Below are positions 1 to 10,672 of a stretch of DNA of 64,000 nucleotides, piece after piece. The DNA comes from Ophioderma brevispina (taxonomy: Eukaryota > Echinodermata > Ophiuroidea > Amphilepidida > Ophiodermatidae), in NCBI GenBank assembly GCA_023653785.1, contig JAMKCH010001597.1, positions 17,645 to 81,644 of the forward strand, read 5' to 3'. A program made the translations under genes and the position numbers. The notes under the pieces were generated by a model. The model ran no database searches. It was not told the DNA's origin and saw only the letters and a program-made list of their open reading frames with translations. Each line of letters starts with the position of its first letter. The first letter of the stretch is position 1.

Positions 1-2870
1 ACAGGGTACCGAAGTAAGTAAGCACCTCAATGTCTGAATGATAACAACATCGAAGTCCGCCCATTGAGCCTTATTCTGGTCATAGTTACATCTGTCACAA
101 ACCTCCATCATAGACTTCGAGCACCTCCGCCAACCTGGGAATCCACCAAAACCTCAACTTCTCACTTCTTCATTGGCGACTTCAACATCCATAGTACCCA
201 ATGGGGTCTACAATGCAACTAACAAAGACGGACAAGCGGTCGAAGAATGGATAGACGGTCAACATCTACGTCTCCTTCCGACTCTAAGAGCTGCCGACCA
301 TCATTTCATAGTGCCCGCTGGAAGAGGTTACAACCCGATCTAGCTCTTGGTTAGCAAAAACATTCTACCTTTGTAACAAGATTGTTCTGGATCCTGTTCT
401 ACAAACTCAACATCGACCAATCGGTATCCAAGTCACGCTGCCGTAAGACCCAAACAAAGTGGCCCTTTAAGCGCCGCTTAACTATAGGAAATCAACTGGC
501 AAGGATTCAACTGATGACTCTGGATCAGAACGTGAAGAGCATTGCTTGCTCTAAACCCCATAACTATGATGACAAATTGTGCCCAACTAGTGAACAGACT
601 GCGCGGGCAAGACTGCACGGAGATTTAATAATACCCAGAGGCTGTAGGCGGAATAATACCAGGCCTTTCCAAGGAATGTGCTGAGAATATCAAGAGTATA
701 TCAACATGTTTAAGCTATACCTTTTTCGTCGGCTGAACAAACTGCCTAAAGGTGACGGAAGATCTCGGAGAGATCTCCCATGAAAAAGATCAAATCCTGG
801 CACACTTTAATTGAATCCCGCCACCGATATGACCCTTAAAAGCAAGAAAGCATGGTCTACCCATCCGAAAGCTCCGATGGGATCCAACAAACCTCCCCAG
901 CAGCACCCAAATGTTTCACACCCACCAAGTTTGCCCACCAACTGCTTTTAAATGGCAAGTGCAGTCAAAATAAACAACCACACTAAGATCAAACTATACA
1001 ACATAACCCTAAGAGGTATAGTGGTGACCCTGGTTCACTCGCCCCTTAACATGGGCGAATGGAATCGTAATTGGCTAACTCAACCAGGAAAAGCAGTAGG
1101 CCTTGACCACACTCTACTTACTTAGCAACTAAAAATCTTGGCCCAGTAAGCAAAGGAATGCTTCTTGAGCTCTACAATTGCTGCCTTATTTCCCACAGAG
1201 TTCCAAGTTGGGGAAAGCACAATGTTCATGGCACTCCTAAGCATGGGAAAGATCCATCCAATCCCAGAGCTAGCTACATACCTATATCACTCCTTATCCA
1301 TACCTACAAGCTCTTTGAACGTCCCTCCTGCTCAATCCGTATTGCAGCATCCTGTGATAGACGAAACACCTCAATACACCAGAACAAGGCAGGTTTCTCG
1401 GCCAGGCAAATCAACAAAGCAAGTACCCACCCTACCTCAACACATTTAGGATGGTTTTCGAGAAGAGGTATGGTAACCGGAGCTGGGTTCGTCGACCTCT
1501 CGCAGGCATACGACCTGTTAATCACAGATGCCTCCTCCATAGATCCTGGCAATTCCCAATGAACATCCGCTTTGAACTTTGAGTTTATCCGTGATTGCTG
1601 GCCTACAGGATGTTCTTTTGTTTTACACTAGGGGCGAAGACGAGCCGATGGCGTAGGCTCAGCATGGTCACCACAAGGGAGTGTGCTTGCCACATTCCGG
1701 TTCAGCAATATATATACACCACCGACCCAAGGAATGTAGGAACCTGTCGTTTTCTTTATGCAGACGATCTTGGAATTAGTGCACAGGATGCCGACTTCAC
1801 AGTTTGGTGAAGAGAGACTCTCCAAAGCTTTGGATGAACTCACTACACTCCTTATTATGAGAAAACCACCTACTGCAAATCCATCCAATACACAAGTGTG
1901 TGGCTTTCCATCTACGGCAATCGTGAAACCAAACGTCCAGCTTAAAGTTACCTGGTCTGGACCTCCCAATCTCTCCCTGGAGGCACTGTGATAGACACCT
2001 TCTACCTAGGAGTCACCCTTGGGACCGCACTCTCTCTTATAGACCCACATTGGAGAAGACGAAGTGTAAATTATGTTCACGCAATACCATCTTGAACCAA
2101 CTCACTGGCACCAGATGGGGTGCTCGCCCCTTACCCTAAGATCGACGGCCACTTGCCCTGTGCTACTCATTGCAGAGTATGGCCTGCCCTGATGGAAAGA
2201 TCAACCCATGCCAAGAAGCTTGAGCCACAGCGTAATCCCTCCTGCCGGCTTATCACAGGATGCCTTCCGTCGTCCAACCAACGGAAAACTTGTGCATCCT
2301 CACATGAATTTGCTCCACCAGACACCGTCGAAGCGTAACGAGCATGCACGAGCGTAGCTGTCAAGTGATCCAAATGTGAAGCACCCTATTGTCTGGACAT
2401 ATACCTAGCTGCCAAACGCGCTAAATCAGAAGATTTCTTAATCAAGTCCCAACTCTTGAAACAGTCTCTAAGGCGTAAAGATAGTCGCCTTTGGAAAGAA
2501 AGACTTAGCCATCACCAGTAACATCATCTGGTATTAGAAACTGGGAGGCATCTCCCACCTGGCGCGGACTCCTCATGGGCTGCATGGCGATGGCCTCAAT
2601 AGATTGAGACCCAGAACTCGGGGCCTGATCTAAGGTTTCCTTGCCGAGTGGGGCTATCTTTATCTGGAAGCAGATCAGGATACTACCTGTGGGTGGAACA
2701 GCACCACAGACAATGAACACCTCTTGTCTGCCCACTGCTGGAGCAATCATGCACAACCAAGGACCTTGCGGAATTCGTGAAGAAGCCAGACGTTGTGCCC
2801 GTCTCTGGGCTGGATCATATTTGGAACCACGTGTTTGGACACGATAAGAAGAAGAGCATAAGGAATAAAA
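1..2870 (+). mobile_element. Decayed non-LTR retrotransposon, Jockey-like, 5' end outside the window
   Basis: Frame-shifted translation gives the standard order of a one-ORF LINE polymerase. An APE-type endonuclease motif FIGDFNIHSTQWG lies at 169-207, followed by an EEWIDGQHLRLL-like and RGYNP segment up to about 350. The reverse transcriptase follows: SYIPISLLIHTYKLFER at 1272-1322, a degraded QAGFRPGR-like stretch near 1381-1412, FVDLSQAYD near 1488-1515, and the catalytic FLYADDLG at 1751-1774. A C-terminal segment (STHAKKLEP, SCRLITGCLP) lies near 2195-2275, and a QTMN-like segment of the terminal cysteine region near 2707. The parts fall in different frames with many stops, so it cannot make protein. 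The family assignment rests on the endonuclease plus the C-terminal PVW-STHTKKLD-like block, which also occurs in the 44.4-46.5 kb element. Its 3' end is not marked by a clear poly-A tail and is approximate. Confidence 0.88.
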
Positions 2871-2960
2871 ACGTTTGCAAATTTGTGATTGTTTATACAG
2901 ATGTCTTTGATCAGTTACGAGATATGGGTGAAAAATGTGATAAAAGGTTATTCAACTTTT

Positions 2961-3278
2961 GATTATACTCGATTCCTCTGATATTGGACCCCGTACCATT
3001 CTTTTGCGGAGGTGAATAAAGTCCATGAGGCGCAGGGACTTTTTAATCATGTTAATCAGGTATTGTGAGGAACGTTAAAGGCCTGAATACACTACTTGTG
3101 CGTTTTCCTACCTGAATTACATTGTATTTGTGGCAGGTGAGTGAGTTATATGGACCGGAGTGTCCGCCAAGATAATCCGGCGTGTCACGTGCATTTGAAT
3201 TCTTACATTTTTCCTCTCCGACTTAATTGATAGGCCCAAAACTCCAGGGGGGAGCGAACGTATCAACGCGATCGACTA
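2961..3278 (+). repeat. Dispersed repeat R1, copy a
   Basis: This begins near the TCTGATATTGGACCCCGTACC stretch and ends at GCGATCGACTA. It aligns along its full length with 4401-4712 in the same orientation, differing mainly by single-base indels and substitutions. Shared landmarks are a TTGCGGAGGTGAA segment, GATAATCCGG, and CTCCGACTTAAT near the right end. No protein or terminal inverted repeat was seen. The two copies flank 1.1 kb that includes an A-family MITE. They could be two independent insertions, a segmental duplication or LTR-like ends; I see no gag or pol between them. Confidence 0.8.
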
Positions 3279-3933
3279 TAGTCATTGTACAAGGGGCCTA
3301 ACTTTCAAAATGCCGAGTTTTGAATAAAATTCTGTTGTTAAACCCTCCCCTACCAAGGATAAGGTGGTTACCACACCCCCTAACGGATGATTCCTGTCGC
3401 ACAAAACGCAAACGATATGATCTAAGTAAGCTTTATGTATAATTGTAGTTCATCCTTTGCGGTCATTAAGGCGAAAAAAATAGAGGTAACTCACCTTCAA
3501 GGACAGGTCAAGATATCCCGTCAAATGGTCAAAGTCGGAAAGTATGGGGTGGTTTCACCTTTTTCCATACTTTACTGTGTAAATGCCAACACATGGTACT
3601 TTTTGTTACGTATGATGCACTGTCAGCAAATACTGACAATATTTGTATGTTTTCTTATTTTTTTTTACAAAACATGATCTATATGCTTTTTGACAAAACC
3701 GCATCATTGCCCCAAATAAATACCACTTTTGCATTTGCATTGATGGCGAAAAATGGGCCGAAATTCCCTTGATTTTTGAGATTTGGCTACAAATGAGGTT
3801 ATAAATAAGCTCGGTCATTATGACGTCACTCGACGTCAATAATTGTTAAAACGTGATATGGGTTTGTACTTTATTTGAAGGAAAGGGCATATGGGTAGCT
3901 AAACACTAATACCAAACAAGATGATGTTTGTCC
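3279..3933. other. No gene; unassigned AT-rich sequence
   Basis: Short open frames here have no recognisable domains. A segment around 3690-3840 contains an imperfect GACGTCACTCGACGTC palindrome. I see no coding or RNA gene. Confidence 0.5.
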
Positions 3934-4292
3934 TTAAAGGGAGGATGGCCCGATTTAAGATATGAAATTTTCATCTTGGTATACTGGCCTTCACTCCAAA
4001 ACACCATCTGTAACGTTTCGAGCCGATATTTCAATCCTTTTGATGCGAGATCTAAAACGGATTGTTATAAGCCACCATAGAGTACTGTTAAAATTAATAT
4101 TGGTCGGAACCAAAATGTCGCATATTTTCGCTCACACGTCAACCAAACATCCTTTGGCTCTACAATTTCACAGGGTACATGAAAAAAATAGTAAGCTATC
4201 ATTCTGATAACTAAATGTTGACCACTTCGGTAAAATCCTCGGGACTTCTGGGGACGATGCTATTAGCATCGGGGGGGCCATGGCCCTTTTAA
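3934..4292 (+). mobile_element. MITE family A, copy A1
   Basis: TTAA is present at both ends (3934-3937 and 4289-4292). The left terminus reads TTAAAGGGAGGATGGCCC and the right terminus, read inward, TTAAAAGGGCCATGG. Internally it matches 8725-9142 (reverse), 9550-9894, 23932-24296 and 28049-28443. A shared core is the 'TTCACTCCAAAACACCATCTG...GATATTTCAAT...CATAGAGTACTG' order. It is non-coding. TTAA ends with a purine-rich terminus suggest mobilisation by a Kolobok- or piggyBac-type transposase. Confidence 0.82.
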
Positions 4293-4400
4293 TTACAAAA
4301 AATCGTGGTCGTGAATTGTAGTATAACAACCCCTGGATGGACAGGATTAAAAGTTGTTGTATATCAATCCCAGAAAATATATCAGTTTGCACTTCTAGGA

Positions 4401-4712
4401 TTTATAACTCTATCATCTGATATTGACCCCGTACCATTCTTGCGGAGGTGAAAAATTCAATGAGGTGTGGTCAGGGACTTCTCTTAATCATGTATTGTGA
4501 TGAATTTTAAGGCCTGAAATACACTATTGTGCGTTTCCCATACATGAATGAAATCGTATTCAGTGGCAGGTGATTAAGTTTTTATGACGGAGTGTCCATC
4601 CAAGATAATCCGGTGTGGGCACGTGCATTTAATTCCTTTCATTTTTCCCTCTCCGACTTAATGAATAGTTCCAAAACTCCAGGGGACGAACGAATCAACA
4701 GCGAATCGACTA
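4401..4712 (+). repeat. Dispersed repeat R1, copy b
   Basis: This is the second direct copy of the unit at 2961-3278, with the same landmark order (GATATTGACCCCGTACC, TTGCGGAGGTGAA, GATAATCCGG, CTCCGACTTAAT, GCGAATCGACTA). Similarity stops after the final GACTA in both copies, which fixes the right boundary. Confidence 0.8.
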
Positions 4713-5067
4713 GGTTTAAAACTTGGTGTAAAGTTACTTCTTATTCAAATTTGTATTCAATGTTTTGAATGGGAATTGGGATTAAACTCGTCTTTTTCCT
4801 AAACAATAAACCAAAACGGAAGATCCTACATCGTGGAAACTGTACATTTCACCGGATTGTTCATGCTCATACCACATTTGAGCACCAATTTTGTCAAGAT
4901 TGAAGCATTTTTGAAAATTTGGCCCCTGTCATGAACTTATCAAAAGTTAAATTACCTTTATCACATTCTCGCCCATATCTTTGTTAACATCACAGGCCAA
5001 CACCTATTGCCTCAAAGTTTGGATGATACGAACATTGAGACATACTTTTCACACTAATTGACCATTT
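4713..5067. other. No gene; AT-rich spacer
   Basis: I see no coding potential, inverted repeat or RNA motif in this stretch. Confidence 0.4.
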
Positions 5068-5871
5068 GTACACTGAAAACCTAAATTGGTCGGCATGAAC
5101 CAACTTTAAGTTAGTCCATATGGTGCCCGTTTTGACTTACGTAAAGCTAGTCAAACTAACATATGTGACTAGCATATTAACTTGCATGACTAACATCAAC
5201 CTTAGTCATGCACGCTTGACTACCAGCTTGACTAGCTTGGAGGTTAAGTCATGCATGTATGACTAACGTAGGCTAGTTGCATAACTAGTTTATGACTACT
5301 TTAAGTTAATCCAGATGGTGCCCGTTTGACTACATAACGTTAGTCATGTAATTCAAAGCTGTCATCAGGGTTTTGACTAGCATGGTGAACTATTCAACTG
5401 TTCTTACGACTTGAATGACCGACAGTTGGAAGTAGGTGGGAGATAATGGAACAAGTTAGTCAATCCATATCCGATGAACCAAACTAGTCATGCACCTCGT
5501 TACACGTTAGTCATACAGTCCTGACTAGATTAGCAACGTAATAAGCTAGCAAATGCAGTCTGCTAGCTTACAGGTGGGGTTGACTAACGTTATGTTAGTC
5601 AGTCCTGCATGCAGTGGCGTACCAGAGGGGGGGCCTCTGACCCGCCCCCCCGTGGGGAATCTGCCCCCCCCCGAAAATTAGTGATTTACTGGCCTATACT
5701 ATACTAAACCATTTTAATATATGCCTTGCCCCCCCTGACAATATATGTGCCCCCCCTTTGCCCCCTGAAAAAAAAAGCTGGCTACCGCCACTGCCTGCAC
5801 ACTAGCCTCTCTTCTAGTTTTTTAAGTTAGTCATGCAACTGCATGACTAGTTTTTGTTTTCATCAGTGTAC
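5068..5871 (+). mobile_element. TAGTC-rich non-autonomous element with inverted ends
   Basis: The left end starts GTACACTGAAAAC (5068). The right end, read inward, starts GTACACTGATGAAAAC (from 5871), an imperfect terminal inverted repeat. About 20 copies of TAGTC or its complement GACTA, often as TTAGTCA or TGACTAA, are scattered through the body. A longer internal direct repeat begins at about 5105 and 5299 (AAGTTAGTCCATATGGTGCC and its AATCCAGATGGTGCC variant). It is split by the hAT MITE at 5612-5793. It is non-coding. The dense short words resemble sub-terminal transposase-binding repeats. Confidence 0.65.
5612..5793. mobile_element. hAT-type MITE (CAGTGGCG termini)
   Basis: The left terminus is CAGTGGCGTACCAG. 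The right terminus read inward is CAGTGGCGGTAGCCAG. The flanking 8-mers at 5604-5611 (CCTGCATG) and 5794-5801 (CCTGCACA) match at 6 of 8 positions, consistent with an aged 8-bp hAT target duplication. The interior is full of C and G homopolymers. Related termini occur at 30636-30813 and 55070-55338. Confidence 0.8.
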
Positions 5872-6363
5872 GGTTAATCCCTCTTAAACCAAGATGACCG
5901 CCAAACACCTTTTGGGACCACATTTGATTTTGGTAACATCATAATTCTTGAAGATGGCATACTTGTGCTAACATCCTTGTTGGAATTTAGTTTGTGACAT
6001 CTGCTGGCCGACTACTAGTATTGCACCATAAATTCGGGTTGATTAAGGCCCTATTGTGTTTGGCTAGGCCTACTAAGTTAGGGTGTTCTTCATTGCTTTT
6101 TTATTCTCTATAACACATTCACAATCTCTAATACACTCACCAAATATACGTTTTTAACCATTTTTATTAAATGAGTTTTACAGTATACTGTATACTTTTA
6201 ATAATTGTAAAACATGGATTTTTTGGCAGAAATTGCTGAAGTAAAATACTGTTTGCAATTTTTTTTTTACAGGGAAGAGAAACAATACAACAGATGCAAA
6301 ACGAGACACAAATCAATAAAGATGATTCATGAACGCACGGGATAAATTGAATTTAATTTTATT
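5872..6363. other. No gene; unassigned sequence
   Basis: I see no supported feature. Confidence 0.4.
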
Positions 6364-6387
6364 AAAAAAAAAAAAAAAAAAAAAAAA
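6364..6387 (+). repeat. Poly-A homopolymer
   Basis: An uninterrupted run of about 24 adenines that overlaps the overlapping short frames on both strands. It could be a retroposon tail, but no retroposon body is recognisable immediately upstream. Confidence 0.8.
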
Positions 6388-6404
6388 CCCGAAAAAAAGC
6401 AAAT

Positions 6405-6605
6405 ATTTTAAATTTTCAGGACTAGCTTTAAAAGTGAAGAATAAGTCTTTAGAATTCTTACTCACCAGTTTATTTTTTCCAAGTTGCTTTTGGTCCTGTA
6501 AATTGTGGGGTAGTGTTAGGGTACCATACCTAAAACTTTTTATAACTGCAATGATGATGTTTTTCGATTTTCTGGTTGAACGTCCCATCATAGTGCCTTT
6601 TTATT
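6405..6605 (+). mobile_element. MITE family E fragment, copy E1
   Basis: The segment from GACTAGCTTTAAAAGTGAAG to ATCATAGTGCCTTTTTA follows the same order as the complete family E copy at 31478-31830 (GCTTCAAAGTGAAGGCTAAG ... TGATAGTGTCTTTAA). The left part of the element is missing or unrecognisable. Confidence 0.6.
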
Positions 6606-6989
6606 TATGGCCAAATTTAATTTTGAAGCTTTGCGAATCTTGCACTTACTCGTTATCGGTCCGGGCTTTTTCACATCCCCTCCAAATGTAACCATAGCCG
6701 GCTTGGAAGGACAGATTGCATGAAATGATACGAATAACAAAAAATCAGACTATAAATAAAAAAAATCATCTGGTAAATATGATAAGTCCACCTATTTTTT
6801 ATTTTTTTAACTCGCCTATCTATAGCTATATATAACTTTAAAGTAAAAGACCAACACTTTTGGTGTTAAAAACCTGAAACACAATTTGAGGCGCGTTTAA
6901 TTTACAGTGCTGTCATGTTACCAGTTTCAATTTGCAAACTATCAACCAAAACCTTCCTGAAATCACGGTAGCTACATGGCACCCATCTA

Positions 6990-7300
6990 TTGTGTCAAAA
7001 TAGTAATTTCATATATATTAGACATTCAATAGATTTCTTACTTCGTAAATTGGCTACAGAAATGTCCTAACAGAGAGAAAAAGGGCGATTTTGATTTGCT
7101 TATATTTCCCTGTAACAGGCTGAATTTCTATTTGCTCCTATACAAAATTAGAAAAATTTCACAATTTTTGTACCAAAAGAACTTTTCCTCAGCTTACTCT
7201 TTCAGATGGGGATGTTTGATGGAAATCTTACATCAGGGCAAAATCAGTACTTTCGATTTTTTTAGGGACCCCGTATATGTGAAATCCTTTTCACTATCCG
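6990..7300 (+). mobile_element. MITE family B fragment, copy B1
   Basis: This aligns with the complete copy at 39449-39806 through GGCTACAGAAATG, GGCTGAATTT, TTGCTCCTATA, TTTCAGATGGGGAT and TAGGGAC. The TTAA-bearing termini are not preserved. It is followed directly by an E-family fragment. Confidence 0.68.
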
Positions 7301-7304
7301 TGAC

Positions 7305-7605
7305 CGTCCCCAAGAGTCAAAAATATTTGAAGAATAAGTCTGTAGAATTCCTCATAAGTTACTTTTTGTTGGAACTGAAAAATTGACAGAAAGGAAAAAA
7401 CAAACAAAAACAAGCATTGTTCAAAGATTCGAATCCCCATTCAATCAACGTGTTGTAGGAAGTGTCCGTACGGACAGTAATGACTAGTAAATATCCGATT
7501 TGTAGGGTATGTACCTCTTCTTGTTACAAACAGGCACAATCTGATTTTTTATGTTTTTCGATTTCTGATTGAACAAATCACTGATATAGTGCCTTTTTAA
7601 CAAAA
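7305..7605 (+). mobile_element. MITE family E, copy E2, left end lost
   Basis: The order GAAGAATAAGTCTGTAGAATTC, GTGTCCGTACGGACAG, TGACTAGTAAAT and CAAATCACTGATATAGTGCC matches 31478-31830. The central GTCCGTACGGAC is a perfect short palindrome also seen, as GTCCGTTCGGAC, in E3. The junction with B1 at about 7300 looks like one MITE inserted in or beside the other. Confidence 0.68.
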
Positions 7606-8459
7606 ATAATATTTTGACAGGGAGCGCTTTAATTCTTTACCCATTGACAACAAATAACATTTTGCCCTAAACAAACACCGCGCTAGGTACTAAACAAACT
7701 TTGTTTCACCAAAACAAACTTTTGACGAAGTAATTGAACTGCGCTTTGCGCGTATGGTAAGGTTTTGGCTGTCCTCGTCACTTCTCCATTCGCTGCCTGA
7801 ACCGTTGGCCCACGATACACCCAGCGACGCGACGGTGAACTCATCAGCTGCTGAAGAACACGGGAAATTAGGCGTCATACATTGCACGGAATCCCTTTGC
7901 ACTTGGCAGAATTTCGCAAAATATCCTCATGTTTTGGAAGGCAGCGGTGCTAGGATCTAGGAATTATCAGCAAAATGTTACGACATTTTGGGTGTACGTC
8001 TACTGCTTTGGTTCCTACTACAACACCCTGATTGCGGGTTTCGCCTCCGGACGATTCGTAAGTTACACCACACAGTCCCGGGGGAATTTCGTGCGTACTG
8101 TTTCTTGTTTTATTAAACTGCACAAACCCAGTCCGTTTACCCCAGCGGCGGCGGGGATTTCGGATCACAGACTTGTATGAATTAGATTCCCGGTAGAAGT
8201 GATCCTTTCGGAAAATGTTTTTTTTTTAAAACAACCCAGTCCCAGTGCGAGTCGTCAAATCAATGCCAATGTTTTTTTTTTTTTTTTAACATTTCTTTCT
8301 GTAATTTAGTTAGGCAGAGAGATTCGGGGCTGTATTGTAGCCAGGCTGTAGATGTGTAGGATTTTTTACTTGTGATAGATGAAATGGTCAGATGGTTTAT
8401 AGATGATAGTAAGTAAAATGAAAAACAACAGGTAGTATAGGGCTAGGCAATGCCCGAAC
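7606..8459. other. No gene recognised
   Basis: Short frames at 7690-8180 on both strands have locally balanced base composition, but I recognise no domain, splice framework or homology. Two T-runs lie at about 8219-8227 and 8272-8287. Confidence 0.4.
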
Positions 8460-8724
8460 ATGCCCGGGGGAGGGGGGGGGGGGGGGGGTGGGGGAACTCA
8501 ACTTGGGTAGGCCCGCTACAGCAGGTGTGATGTGGCGACACAAAGTTGCCAGAACTTGGCTAAGGGGGCTTGTGAAATTGACTTGGAACTGAATTTTTTT
8601 CAATTTTGACCAATTTATGAACTTGGAGGCCACTTTGAGGTTATGAAAAGAGCAAGATGCAAAAATTTTAGCCCATCTGGCGGCTTAAAATTTGTGAGCT
8701 TTGTGGCCAAGTAGGGGGGGGTCT
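8460..8724. repeat. Repeat family H copy with G-rich left end
   Basis: It starts with a G tract at about 8464-8495, then ACTCAACTTGGGT, GGCTTGTGAAATTGACTTGG, TTTTGACCAATTTATG and GGCCAAGTAGGGG. The same order occurs at 48480-48715 (ACTCAACTTTGG, GGCTTGTGAACTGAC, GGGCAAAGTAGGGG). It is non-coding; the element class is unknown. Confidence 0.5.
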
Positions 8725-9142
8725 TTAAAGGTCCATGGCAGATCGCGGAGTGTCAGGTGTGATGCTTCAGTTGGGATGTCAATTCTACCATCAAGATCGA
8801 AGATCGCGAATAGCCTGTCACCAGGGACCCCCAGATTACCGGATAAAGTGGTCAAATTTGGGTCATCAGAAAAAGCTACTAGTTCTCATTACCCTGTGAA
8901 ATTTAGGCTAAAGGATGTTTGCTATCTGATGTATGAGCGAAATTGTGCCCCTTTTTGGACAACCATAGTAATTTTACATAGTACTCTATGGGGATTGCAG
9001 AATCACGTTTTAGCTCTCACATCAATAGGGTTGAAATATGGGTCGCGAAACTTTACAGATGGTGTTTGTTGTGGGGTTGATGAAGGATATTCTCTCAAGA
9101 TGAAAAACTTATATAGACTTAAATACGGCCATACCCCTTTAA
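8725..9142 (-). mobile_element. MITE family A, copy A2 (reverse orientation)
   Basis: The complement of this segment follows the A1/A3 order: GTATGGCCGTATTTAAG, CACCATCTGTAAAGTTTCG, CATATTTCAACC, GAGAGCTAAAACGTGATT, CCCCATAGAGTACTATG, and CCATGGACCTTTAA. TTAA occurs at 8725-8728 and 9139-9142. The copy is longer than A1 because of about 60 extra bases near its 3' end. It lies 407 bp from, and opposite to, A3. Confidence 0.82.
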
Positions 9143-9297
9143 GAACACGGAAACACGACTAGTTGAATAGGGGGTCTATTGAATTGCAGAAGAAGCGCGA
9201 ACTGCGGGGCGAACTGGGGTCTTGACCACTGCACATACCCGTACTGCCATTTTAGGTTTAATATTGACTAGAGGGAAGAATTATTGTTCAGGATGGC

Positions 9298-9993
9298 TAC
9301 CGTATTGTTCCTAATAAACGCCCGGGGGCGGTACATTTTTCAAAAGGGAGGGCGTTTATTACAGTAAAAAAATGGAAAGTCAAAAATCACCTTACACACG
9401 CTTATTTTCGCTGATTACCAATAATACAAACAAAACAAGCAGGGGGACGCTGTTTTCGCACCTCCCGAGGTCAAAGTTCCATACTAATTAAACTATTACA
9501 ACTGCACAATAGTGATTATGATGCAGATTACGACAGTCCCGGCCATTAATTAAAGGTGGATGGCCTGATTTAAGGATATGAAGTTTTCATCTTAATAGAT
9601 TAGCCTTCACTCCAAAACCCCATCTGTAAAGTTTTGTGCCGATATTTCAATCCCTTTTGATGCAAGAGCTAAAAACGTGATTTTGTAAGCCCCATAGAGT
9701 ACTGTGTAAAATTAATATTGGTCGACCAAAATGGGGCACATTTTCGCTCATAACTTCCAAACCAAACATCCTTTGGCTCTAAGATTTCACAGGGTAAATG
9801 AGAAAAATAGTAGCTTTCTTATGATACCCAAATGGTGACCACTTCCGGTAAAATCTAGGGCTTCTGGGGACGAGGCTAGGCCATGGACCTTTAAATCATG
9901 TGATTTAGGTTTAAGCTTAACTCATTTTCTTGAATTGTTTTATCCAAAAATCGTAGGGGGCGTTTATTAGAGCAGGGGCGTTTATCCACGGTA
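9298..9993. mobile_element. GGGCGTTTATTA inverted-repeat element, interrupted by A3
   Basis: The left end is TACCGTATTGTTC followed by CTAATAAACGCCCGGGGGC. The right end read inward is TACCGTGGATAAACGCCCC, then CTCTAATAAACGCCC. A second inverted AGGGCGTTTATTA lies at about 9350. Removing the nested A3 leaves about 350 bp. It is non-coding. The terminal inverted repeat is imperfect and no target duplication is clear. Confidence 0.65.
9550..9894 (+). mobile_element. MITE family A, copy A3, nested
   Basis: TTAA is present at both ends (9550-9553, 9891-9894). The left terminus is TTAAAGGTGGATGGCC and the right terminus read inward is TTAAAGGTCCATGGCC, giving 13 of the first 16 bases inverted. 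This is the cleanest copy of family A in the window. It sits inside the 9298-9993 element, so it inserted later. Confidence 0.87.
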
Positions 9994-10264
9994 TGTAGCC
10001 CCATGGCTAGTGGCCTAATTTTTTCTAACCCTTTGAATGGGTTACTCCCTACAGACCTTTGAGCAAAAGTTTGCTCTCATAAGATTAACATCATATAACC
10101 TGGTCATATCACCCCAACTGTTTTTTTTTTGTTTATGTGTGCCTAATCTTATTGCAGATTTGTTTGTTCAAATTCTACAATAAATTTTGAATTTTGTAAT
10201 AGCTGTCTTATTAAAACTGGCAGAAAGTAGTAACACAGTGGCCTATGAAGCACTGTCAAGTGTC
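9994..10264. other. No gene; AT-rich spacer
   Basis: I see no supported feature. Confidence 0.4.
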
Positions 10265-10672
10265 AACATCATGCATTGTATAATATTGTTTGTGAATTGG
10301 TTGTATAATACATCAATGGTTATATTTTGGTTGTTTAATGTTGTTGTAATCACATAATGACCACTGGGAATGACCAAGCCATCATCAGTACATGTTTGTT
10401 AGAGCAGTGTTTGATTTAGAAAAGAAAAGTTACATGCACAACTTGGGATTTTCTCAGAAAATGGGCTGTATAACACTAAAATCTGCATGCACAGGCTGAA
10501 TTTTACATGCACAGAGCAAATGTTACATGCATCTGTGCATGTAAAACCCCTCTAAATCGAACACTGTGTTAGAGTTATGTTATTACAAAATTAAACCAAC
10601 CAAAATATAACCATTGACATTAAAATAATTTGTATGAAAAACAACTAAAAACCACTATACAACGTGTCATGC
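10265..10672. mobile_element. Inverted-repeat (foldback-like) element hosting an hAT MITE
   Basis: A perfect 20-bp inverted pair, CAATGGTTATATTTTGGTTG at 10314-10333 and its complement at 10596-10615, lies within a longer imperfect inverted repeat running out to ATGCATTG on the left and CATGCATTAAC on the right. The loop contains the hAT MITE at 10405-10566. Outer boundaries are approximate. It is non-coding. Confidence 0.65.
10405..10566. mobile_element. hAT-type MITE with perfect 8-bp duplication
   Basis: The termini are CAGTGTTTGATTTAGA and, read inward from the right, CAGTGTTCGATTTAGA, with one mismatch in 16. The flanks TGTTAGAG at 10397-10404 and 10567-10574 are identical, as expected for an 8-bp hAT target site duplication. 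Four or five TACATGCA or TGCATGCA words lie inside and may be transposase-binding sites. Element length is 162 bp. Confidence 0.92.

Noticed and set aside
6313..6691. Overlapping frames on both strands around a poly-A run
   Set aside because: Lysine- and phenylalanine-rich artefacts of the homopolymer and of a MITE fragment.
7690..8180. Opposed open frames of 68-83 residues suggesting coding DNA
   Set aside because: No recognisable domain, no splice framework, and frames overlap on opposite strands as expected from locally higher GC.
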